Below are positions 47,401-59,400 of a stretch of 64,000 nt of DNA, piece by piece (the stretch's first letter is position 1; the number at the start of each line of letters is the position of its first letter). The stretch is from Acanthopleura granulata (lineage: Eukaryota; Mollusca; Polyplacophora; Chitonida; Chitonidae), in contig JABBOT010000005.1 in assembly GCA_016165875.1 (NCBI GenBank), forward strand, positions 19,965,203-20,029,202, written 5' to 3'. The position numbers were made by a program, and so were the translations under genes. The notes beneath the pieces were generated by a model that was not told the origin of the DNA, made no database searches, and saw nothing but the letters and a program-made list of their open reading frames with translations.

Positions 47401-50400
47401 TATAGTACCAACAGTAGCTTTGTTTACAACAATTTGTATGCGTAAACATTTAATTTCAGCACACGTGTAGTTTAACCATTGCATTTACTTGTAAAATGAG
47501 ACTCAGATATCCGGAAGCATAGCATTAGAGATGCAAAAAGTGGAAATAAAGAAGACATGAAGTGTTTCTTGGAAAAGTAGCTTCAACAAGCAAAATTTTA
47601 GACATGCTTTGGAGATATCCTGCTCGCCACGCATTTTTCTCAGGAGTATGATATAATTAACTTACTGTGCTATTAGAAGATTTTGCATGAAGGTGTATTT
47701 ATTGAACATTTTGCTGTGGTATGGTGTTGATATGTTTGCTGTGGTGAATTACTATTCAGATTATTAACCTGCAGTGTAGATGTGTAAGTAATGCAGAGTT
47801 TCACACAGCTTAATACTTGCTTTATTTTCCCCGATCACCGTCACAAAATTTGTACATGGAATAAACTCACTCTACTCCTGCCAGTAACACGACTGCTCTT
47901 CCCCCCACCCGTAGGTTGAATCATCACTTAAATGTATTGTTTACTGTAAACGTTTTGCACATATGTAAGCATCTTGTTTTTAATGGTCATCTGTTAATGT
48001 GTTTGAAATACCCTAATTCTTCAACCCTGTCAACCACCTCTGCAACCAACATTTTGAAACATTCTGAGAGAACTGTGGGGTGTAGAGAAATAATTTACAC
48101 AGTTTTATGAAGCTTCCATCTTCAACCACCTAAACAAATCATTTGTAGCGTCATTGTCCCATGCATAAATTTCACGAAAGAAGTGCTTGAGTGGTTGAAA
48201 AGGTTGAAGATTTATAGTAACAGAGGGACTGTGACTGACTGGACTGATTAGTGAGTGTCAGCAATATAATGCAGCTTTCATATGAATCTTGAATCATCCC
48301 TGGTTAAAGCTTGTTTGCTGTGATACCCAAATTACAAAGATGAAATCTTGATGTTCTAAAAACTGACTTAACTAGTGTTCTTCCGGAGGGAGGGAGGGGG
48401 GGGTGTTGATTATGCATAGTATTGTTTTTCATCTTCACTGATTATCGTGTAGTGTTAAATTTCTAACACATTCACATTAACAACATTAGATAAATATGTA
48501 TACATAACTTGCCTCAGTCATGTAAGTGTATTTTGAATAACATGTAATTACGTAATCCCTTTCTGTTAGCTGTTCAGTTTGTTTTTGCATCTATTAAACT
48601 GATATGTTTTAAGGAAAAACAGCTCACTACATACTGTAATTCTTCAACATTTTCGCATGTTTGCAATCAATTTATTCAAACACATTCTGAAGGTGTTATT
48701 CTGTGTTGACTGATAAAATTATGCTTGTGTGAAGCCCTGAAACTGACCCATCCAGCCAATGTAGGTTTATCTCTAAAATCAAAAATGTGCATAAATTGCA
48801 CTGAAAGTTGCTCTTTCATATGCGAAAAGGTTGAGGAATTAGGGATTCCTCAAGCTCTGAATTTCGTGACTTTGTATCCACCAAACAGAAGATGTTTCTA
48901 TACCTCCTATTTAGGGTTGATATGCTTTACATGCTGCTGCATCTATTTTGTGCAGTCTAAATTTCAAGGCAGCTGTTTGTAAGATTTGAATCATGGACAA
49001 CTTGTGACACATATTACAAACATTCTGTGAAAAACAACATTTGCAGAAATTTTGTTTCATTATCAAACCAGCATCAAATTCAGTGAGCATGATTCCGCAA
49101 TAGACAGTGCCCAGGTATAGTATCACTCAATCAGAGGAAGGGGAGCAAAATGTCTTAAGGTGGCAATTTGAGAGCATAGGAATCCAGATTCTAGTGATAA
49201 GGTCTTAATTCTAATTGAACACCTGTGTACTGAGATATGTTTTATTTCTGCATGTATGTCTTTACTACCCTGTGTTAATTTACAGGTGGCTCAGTTCCTG
49301 TTAGCCCCAACTCCTCAGGCTCTTCAGGGGGTAGGTCACACTAATCTGCTTACACATATAAAAAATGACTTCCCAGGGAGTGAAATCAATGACGTTTCAG
49401 AAATGCACCAGCAGACGGATGCACCATATAACTGACATGTCGCTGAGAATTTTTTTTTTATTTGTCCTCAATCCAGTCTTATAAAGCCATTCATAAAAAA
49501 TTATTTGTTGCGTGTAACATAACCCTATCACCAAAATTAGGGTCAGTCGGTAGGTATTTTTTTATTCTTGCCAATTAAATAGCTAAAAAACAGAGAAAAA
49601 TAAAAAAAAAAAAGATCTTCCATCTAAAGCTGATTAAAAACTTAGAAGTAGGGCCGCTTTTTGGAGTGTCAGTCAGGTTACCAGCAACCAACAGCAACAT
49701 TTAATGCTGGCGCAGTGATGTTGGTTTTAGCAGGTTTCTGGGGTATTCTTGTAAGCATGTAATACAAACTGAACACCTGTTATATCTTATTTTGAGACCA
49801 AATATTTTAAACACTACATTTAAATGGCATAAATCTAACCATTTCAAGTCCTATTTCATTCTCTTATCTAGGATAAACTCGTTCTCTAAACCTCGATTTA
49901 AACTACATACCCAATTAAAATATGTAGTTACATGTACTTCCACGTACCAGAAAGTAAAAACAGATAAATCAATGACAAAAGATTCTTTCATGAACATTTC
50001 CATTTTATTTTGTCATCTTTTGCTGAATGACAGCCGTTAAATAAATTTTGCTTCATATGTAGAAGTATCTGTATGAATGACGGAAGGTATAAAGAAGATA
50101 TTCATTGTTCATACCAAGGACATTTTTTGTTGATGAACTGCTAATTATCCAGCGAAAACAGAATGATAACAACTTTTGGTCAAATATTTGGTCGTAGTTT
50201 TTGAGCACTGAGCATTCCTGATTTTGAGTGTGTTTTGATGGTAAAGTGTACATGTGCGTGTGGCTGCTGGTAACAGTTCTAAAGCTCTCGGTGAACAACG
50301 TGATGTAATGTTCCTTTAATCTATGATTCCTTTCAACACATGTAGCATGTTGACATTTTCATCTCCACACTTAATTCTAGTACATTAACAGTAGCTGTAT

Positions 50401-53400
50401 GTACATGTAACTTTCACAACATTGTAATACATCATTTTTGTTGACACCATTGACAAAAATCATACATTATATAACATGTGTTACTTCAATAAACATGATG
50501 TCATGTCACATAGCAGAGGCTACCACATAATGTCAGAAAAATTCATGGTGAACGCATTTGTTTTGTTTCTCTTGGACCAGTGTCAGACAAAAAATTCAGA
50601 AATTTTCATGACTGGTGTACTGACCTTTCAAAATAATGATAAAATTATTATATTTTGTATGATTAATCATTCAAGTCTGAAAGACATTCTGTTTTTAAGG
50701 AATTATGGTGATGACAGTGTCACTTGATTATAGTTTAAAATCACTGGTTATCAGTTCTTTTTACCTACATATGTTTACAGTAATCATTTGTCTGCACTGA
50801 AATAGGACGTCACACGTACTGACTGTATCATAATTTTGCATATTTCACCTGCTGAGGGGATACAGATATATGCAACACCTTACCTGTACCTGTGTTGGTG
50901 TTATACAGATTTTCACCTGTCTCACCTGAAGCCTGGCTCCGCTGCAGATCAGTCCATCTCCCCATTTGACAGCCCTGCCTCCTCCCCACACATTCTTCGC
51001 AAACCCCCGGGTATGTCCCAGTCAGAGTCCGACTTCAACACAGCAGACTTCCGAGACCTGGTGGATACCCTGGAGAAGACAGAGAGCCTGCATGAGCAGG
51101 CGGACATCCTACACTGTCTCTTCATCAACAAGTAATGCATTTCTTGATCTTATTTAATTGACTTCATTTTGTGTGGTGAGTTCGAATCCAGCTCATGCTG
51201 GCTTCCTCTCCTGCCACACGTGGGTAGGACCTCCAGCTTCATATGTGTCGTGTTGCTGACGGGTGCCCATGCCAGCGCAGCACAGTGACCGCACCATGGC
51301 CTTTGTGGGTTCAAGTTCAGCTCAGTCACGGCCTTCTGTCTGACCGTACGTTAGAAGGTCTGTCAGCAACCTGCGGATGGTCCTGGGTTTCTCCTCTGAT
51401 CTGCCATGTTTCCTCCCACCATAATGCTGACCGCTGCTGTAGAAGTGAAATGTTCTGGACTATGAGGTAAAACATCCAACGAAATAAATAAATAAATAAA
51501 TCATTTGTATTAATGGATGTATTAGTGATATATAGGTAACAGTGTTCATAGACACGACAGAATATTTCAAAATATTGCTTGCAACGTAGATAATTTGTTT
51601 TTTGTGTGAAAATGTTGCTTTTTATTGTTAATACCAAGGATGACAGAGACTTTCTGGTAGGGAGTTGTTACATGTGCGGTGTTGTGGGGTATAGATGAAA
51701 CTGTGGAGCAAGCTGATAATGTACAGTAAACAGTGTCTGTTCATTGGCTGAGTAGAGGTCTTTCCAGAATAAAAAATACACCCTTTTTGCGTTTCATAAT
51801 AGAGGCCTAGACTGGGACACCGAGATCGGAGGGAAGAAAGGCTGCACTGTGCGAGATCTTCTAGTGGAGCTCTATGAAAAGGTATTTTGAACAGTGACAC
51901 TGCTGATAGGGTAGTGCAGGGGAACCATTGCCTGAAGGAGAATCAGCTGGGTTTTGATTTTTGTATGGTTTTCTTTGAAACTGTAAAGATGTTGAGGGAC
52001 TCTTCCTGTCAAATCCATTAAAACACAGAGCGTTTAATCTCAGGTAGAAACATGTCAGAGAGTTTGTAATTATCTAAATCGTATAATGAAAGATCCTCCA
52101 CTTTTAATATAACGGTTGCCAGAAAGAGAAAAATTCTGGAGTATGGCATTGAAACAGTAAAAAGAAAACCTCGCTCACTGACACTTCTAACACTTGTTTT
52201 TTTTTTTTTCTTTTTTGTTTTCTTTTTTCTCAAACTCATCACTGTACATTGTTGCTTACTGAAACAGCCGATTCATATAAAAGCGTGCATTGATAAGCTT
52301 TTAAGGTTTGGTTTGTATGTGTTGACAGGCTGGCCACTGGAAGCAGTGGTGGTTGGTCCGTCACACAGCTGGCATGTTGAGGAAGAGAGTGGAAGACCTG
52401 GCTCTGGTAGGAAACCTTCATTGCCTGAAGGACTTTTCAGACTGTACATGTATACCAACAGCGATCTCTGAGTTGAAATCATTAACTCTTTGTTTGGTGT
52501 ATTAAAAATGTTCTCTGTTTTGGGGGGTTTTTTTGTGTTTTTGTTTTTTTTTCTTCACATTTTACATGTTTTGAGGATTGATAATATGTTTATTGTTGTA
52601 TATAATGTATATACATTAAGAACATTGGTCTTGCTATATTCCAGCCTATTAAAGGTGTATTGAATTACATTGCACCATCTGTGTTCAGATGATGATGTGA
52701 TCTGTTAATAATGAAAATGTTTATCTGTTATAAAATCAACAGACAGGAGTCCAGTTTAGGTAAAAATCTTAAAGAATATAATCTTAAGGATTGCCTAGTT
52801 GCTGAAAGAAATACAACAGTGTTTAGATAGACGTTACGTCTTTGCTGTAGCCAAATGCCTGTGCATCACAGGTGAGAACTCTATGTGGGTGTTTATTTGC
52901 AGGCTGCAGCAGACCTGTTGGTGCGACAGAAGCAGTTGTCCGTCGGCTTACCACCTGAGCCCAGAGAGAAAATCATTACCAGGTGAGGCGGCTAACTGTA
53001 TCAGCTCACCCCTTACCTGTACTGAGGTGATGTTTACTCTTCCTCTTTCTGAATGCCCATCTCAGTCTGGTCAGATCTCTGACATTGGACTTTGAAGAGA
53101 AGGAACATCTTGCCTCATTTATGTGTCATACATTTAGTGTATTATTTTAAAATTCTCACATTCATTGTAACACGGAGCCCATCCGCACCTCTCAAAAAAT
53201 TTGCCAAAAATTTTTGAACACAAAGTCAGTGGACACATATGGTGCTCCAATTCACCTCTTTTGATTATTTCTATGTCATTTTCCAGTTTAATCTACTGTC
53301 TTCTTATTGCAAAGAAAATACTTTTACGAATAAAACTAATGAACTCACTGCCTGTAGGTCACACAAACTGCGAGAATTTTGAATGTACCAAATGACTTAC

Positions 53401-56400
53401 AACAGCCTTTTTGAAAAGTGATGTGGCCTGTTTCTGGTTCTAAAATGTAACTGAGGTCTGGCATCAAAAACAGGCATGAAAACTAGGATACTTTCATTGC
53501 CATCCAAAGGCACAGCTTCAGTCTAATAGTACCGAAAACATCATTCTGAATGTCAGAATTTTAAAATAGCACATTGTTGTCTTTCAAGCCATATATGTAC
53601 AGTTTGTTTTTGAGTCGTATTACATCAGCAGAATGAGCCCATCTTCTTTACAGTGTGACTGGGCATCTGTACAGCAGTTTATAACAGGCTGCCTTATGGG
53701 TATGGAACTCCTTCCACAAAGGGAAATCAGCCTGGTTTTGTAACGCATAAATGGTAGTTTTGATGCGTGGAACTGATTTGTTTTAGGATACCCTAGATGA
53801 CTTAAAATTTCGTCCACGATTATCTTTTTGGAAAGGTGATTTCAGGTTTCAGGTTGTTTTTAAGTGGTGTGAGAGGGGTCACATCGTACTAAAGAAATAT
53901 AAGTTTGAGCTCTAAACAGAGTATTTTTGACATTTAATTACCTCAAAAATTCCCTTGTTTGTGCGAAATATTAGGTCATTTACAGTATAGCAAGTGTACG
54001 AGTGTGAATGGTGAACACCCTTATGTGTATGACGTACAGGGAATTCCCCTTTTAGCTGTCCTCACACTGTTCTACAGGTGTCTGTGTGTGTGTGCAGTTG
54101 AGAAGACCAATTTGATAAAAACTTGTGGAGGATATCACCTTATGACCTCCAGTATAGATGACCTGAAGTTGTAGATGTGTTTTGGTAAAGTCACGTCTGC
54201 TACTAACCACTGCCCCAGTGAATTTTAAAAAAAAAGCAAACAGCGAGTTTGTTTTTTTTTTAATTACCACAAATAAAAGAGAGAAAAAATCAGCGTTCAA
54301 TGCATTTATAAATGGGGGAGATAAACTGGGTATTGTTGGTAAGACAACATCTGACTGTGAGGACGTTTATGGTGTTGTATTTTACCAGGGTCTCTCATCT
54401 ACAGATTCAGACTGAAGCTCAACGGTCTCTTAAACTCTCCTGGTAAAATTTCCTCTCCTGCCCGTCGTCATATCGTTGTGGCCAAAAATGCTTCTCAGTG
54501 TACTCAGTATTCAGTTGTCTTTCTGTACACAGTATCTGGCTTGAATTTTCTTTTCCAGCTCTCTTAAAAATCTTTTTCCTCTCAATTTGCAAATATTAGT
54601 ATCTTAAAGGCTTTATCTCTTTGGTTTAAAAGCAGGAAGTGGCAATGCAACAGTTTATCCAGTTTTTCCAGTAGGCTGTATTTTGGTTCATTCGGTGGTT
54701 GCTGTATGCATGGAACATGTCCCGAAATATCTGATTGTTGAGGGAAATCACTGTTGTGCAGATGTGTGTAAAATACACTTATTGCTCAACTTTTTGGGAC
54801 ATACACTATAAATGGTGCTTCTTATGACACAGTACATGTATATTCACGGAGATAGACTTTGATTGGGACGAGAAATTCGTCAGCATTTTCTTGGTTGCCT
54901 GATATATACGCTACACAAAAAAAAAATCTTTTTTAAAATTCCCTAAATAACTTAAAATTTCTTCCATGACAAAGTTTGCTCATTTGTCCTGATTCTTAGA
55001 GCTCAGTTGATCGTAGTGAAAGGTGATTTGAGGTTTGTTTGGAAGATAAAATGATATGCCAGAGGAAAACTGTTAGTTTCAGCCCCATAAGTAATATATG
55101 AAGGTATTCGTTTTCCTCTAAAAGTGCACTTTCTTGGGCGAAATGTTAGGTCATTTACAGTCTGTCAAAAGTATGCAGTAATGTGAACGGCAAAAGTGTT
55201 TATTTATTTATTTACATATTTGATTGGTATTTTACACTGTACTGAAGAACATTTCACTTATAGGATGGCAGCCAGCATTATGGTGGGAGGAAACCGGGCA
55301 GAGCCCCGGGGGAAACCGTCAACCATCTGCATTTTACTGGCAAAAGTGTTGAACAGTGGTGTAGGATACTGGGGTGGAATAGGGAAGCTGCTAAGGATAT
55401 TGGCCACTATTTAGGTAAAGGTACATGTACTGTAGATTGCATGTATGATGGTGATGGGTTGCCCTGGGTAGAAAAACTTAAACAACAGATTATAGTTACT
55501 TGATGAGTTTCCCAGACAGAAGATCACTCTGGCTTCCACAGTTGTTTTACATGAATGCATTAGATGTTTACCATGTTCACTTATTTGCCATTTACCTTTT
55601 GAGCACACAGACCTGTGCATAAAAAAAGTGAAAGAATACTTAATTGGCCTGAGCAGTTTGACAGTGTACTGTCTGTGTTTTAGTCTTTAAATTTGCTTGA
55701 TAAAAAGGCATTTTTAGAGACAAATACAGGTCTCTAAAATGCAGGTCATAAAGTATTAGTTTTGAATGTGGAGCTCAAAGCCTTTCTCAAATGAGAATCT
55801 GAGAATTAGACAAATGAGTAACTTGAATATTTCAGAATGTTCAAAATTTGATTATTTATTTATTTCATTGTTTTACGATGGCGACCAGCATTATGGTGGG
55901 AGGAAACCCACGACCATCCGCAGGTTGCTGGCAGACCTTCCCACGTACGGCCAGAGAGGAAGCCAGCATAAGCTGGACTTGAACTCACAGTGACCGCATT
56001 GGTGGGAGGCTTCGGGTCATTGTGCTGCAATAGCGCGCTAACTGACTGAGCCACGGAAGCCCCTCAAAATTTTAAGTCAGATACAGTACATTGTCAGGCT
56101 ATAGAATTGAGATTGTGATAATACCCAACCTCATGTATGCAAAACAGGGTGGAGGGCTGCCTAATTTGATGGTATTGTCTTGTCTATAATTTTGAAGCCC
56201 ATGTTTCTGCACGTTATAAATGTAAGTGTATGTTCTTCCACCACAGCCCTCTACCCCCGGATGAGCTAGCCTCCATCATCTTTGACGCGTACGGCGAGGA
56301 TGTAAGCACGGCCACCCTGACCCAAGAGATCCTCATCTACCTAGCCATGTTCATCAGGACAGAGCCCAAACTGTTTAACGAGATGTTACGTCTGAGGGTA

Positions 56401-59400
56401 GGGCTCATCATCCAGGTGATGGCCTCGGAGCTGGCCAGGACTCTTAAGTGCACAGGTAATGCGGACATGTTCAATATTGAGACACTTTTACACCTCTGCC
56501 AACTTAAGAGATCAGTCTGTAGATGACATCCCTGTTGATGACTTCTGAATATGGGGGCCTCCGAGGTGTCCGATTAGCCTCTCACTAGTGTGTTTCCTGT
56601 AATTTCAAGTCTAAGTCCAGCTCATATTGGCTCTCTCTCCCAGCCTTGCGGATGGTCATGGGTTCCCCCGGGCCCTAAGTGGTTTCCTCTCACCATGATG
56701 CTGGCCGCCATGGTATAAGCGAAATATTCATGTGTTCGGTGTGACACTCAAATCAAATGAATAAATCAATATACCACACTTTTAACATGTTGACTTGCGT
56801 GTGGCGTTTCCCTGACTTAAGCGTATGTCCTCACAAGTCAGGTGACTTGTTGTATGTGATGCCCTTCTCGATGCCTCGAGGATCCTCTATAAGTGGACCT
56901 CTCTGAGCTGTTAATCACGAACGCGCATTTGACCAGTCATAATCAATATTGTTGCAAGTAGGTCAACCAGATGTCCAACACATTGGTTACAAATATTAGG
57001 TCTTTCTCTGACGTCATGACGCCACAATTGCTTTCACTGGGAATGGAATGAAAAGTCACGTCGTCATGAGAGAGGGTGTTGGTGGGACATCACATGTGGT
57101 GGATCAGTCAATAGACTCGTAACATGTCGTGCATGGAAAAGCGTGATGTCAAGGGGATGCATGTGTCATCAAAACTCTCCTGTGATGTTGTAGGTGAAGA
57201 GGCATCTGACCACCTTCTCAACCTGAGCCCATTTGAGATGAAGACTCTGTTACATCATATCCTCAGTGGCAAGGAGTTCCTCATTCACAATGGTGAGTGT
57301 GAGCTAACCCTGCCAGGGGACTCTGTGTATGCACACTTAGGGTGTTTTTATTAGGGGTTCAAGCCATTCAGGCTTGCAGGATATTGTAGTATATTAATTC
57401 ATCACATAACTGAGATTCATGCTTTTCATGCCAGCCCAACACAGATTTTTCATATTATCCTAGGGTAATAACGCCTTTCGAAAAATTTGATTGGCTGAGA
57501 GCGTGAGAGAAACAAAATCTTACACGTTACGTCACATCAACCTAAATGCACTTTTTTTTTATTTTACTATGAGGGACAACATTGTTGAAACTGATAAACT
57601 GGGGAAAGCAACTTTAAATGGAAAGCAACTTTAAAGGGAAAGCAACTTTCAAGAGAAAGCCGTTCATGAAATATTACACCCTTCAAAGTTATGCATGCCA
57701 TAATTTACTACTCAACCAGCTCCACATGCGAAGAGATGAGCAATATTCCAGTTTCAGTTCGTCGGAAAACGAGCAGATGACAGGGTTTTTTTTGTCTTCT
57801 GGCACGGGATTTTTGTCCTTCAATGGACTTCTTTAATTTGCAGTAAACACAACTCCTTTACCTTATTTTCAGTTGCTGTCAGTTGCATGGTTAAAATAAG
57901 AGGTCCTCAGTCATGAAACAGCGATTATATCCACTGTTATGTCATAAAACAAACGTCTCTCTGACTATATTATATTCAAGCTATAGGTCAAGTTCCTGGA
58001 AACATCTCCAATCTCTTCAGTGAACTGACAGCCTTCTTACTCTGAGCCAAAAAATGCAAATTTCAGGCCACAAAAGCATCACACCCATTAATAATTACAC
58101 TCGCAGAAACAGCCATCAGCACAAAGAATTGTCAGTAACTGAATCCAAAGTTTCCGTCAACTACGAGAAAAATATGAAACCGAGCTCTCTGTCCTGTAAA
58201 CCCAGCACAAATCTGCTCCGATCACCACCGCAGCCTCTCGGTAAAATGCTTAGCGCTTATGAGAACTGTATGAAGACCATCACAAAAAAATAGCCAACTT
58301 GAAAACGTCATCCAGATGTTGAAACAATCCTATTCCATGTGCACGGCGAAATTCACAAAATCTTCTCCTTTCTGACGAACTGTTTCAATCAACCGTGAGT
58401 GACACGTGACTGCAACCTTTTCAGTGCAAGGTCGTTTCCTGAGAGAAATGCAAACAATTCTTCTAATTTGCCATTTAAAACGATCCTTTCTATAATACCC
58501 TTACATTTTCTTGACTTCGATCATACACATAGAATATATTCGTTAGACACAATAAAATTTTTCACTGAACTTTTTTGACTTGTGGAGGGATTTGTTATCT
58601 GATGAAGTAGTGAAGTGGAAGATGCACATGTTGCCTGTTCTGCAGTGAATTTATCCATAAGTGACGTGATTTTTTATTGTTGTTTTCACATAAATTTCCT
58701 GATCCATTTATGTGATAAACAGAATCTCAGACTAGTGGTCATCACGTGTGAAAGTTATGAAACTCGTTAATCAAAGGTTGTGTCCGCAGCAAAGGTTTCC
58801 TCCACCCACAAAACTGACTGCCATTTGCTACAGGTATAGGTGAAATATACTTGAGTATGGCATTAAAGCAGTAATCAAATAACTAAATACTTCCTCTCTG
58901 GCCGTACGTGGGAAGATCTGCCAGCAACCTGCGGATGGTCGTGCGTTTCCGCCAGGCTTTGCCTGGTTTCCTCCCACCATAATGCTGGATGTCGTCGTAC
59001 AAGTGAAATATTCTTGAGTATGGCGTAAAACACCACAAATAAGTCAAATAAATAAATACATAAATCTCCTGTTGTATCTAGTCCCATTAGGAGGAGGTAG
59101 GTACAGTATACTGCACCAGCTTTGCTTCTCCGCCATTTATTGCCCATGTAGTCAGCCTGTATTATATGTTTGTAATCACCCCCATAACGTGTAATCATTC
59201 TGCACAGAAAATAATAGTCCCTGTAGGTAAGAAAGTCTGCCAGCAACCTGCAAATGGTCATGGGTTTCGCCCGGGTCACCTCGATTTCCTCCCACCATAA
59301 TGCTGGCAGCCATCATATAAATGAAATATTCTTGAGTACAGTGTAAAACACCAATCAAATAAATAAGTAAATAAGTGATTTTGTTATTAGAATAATTGGA

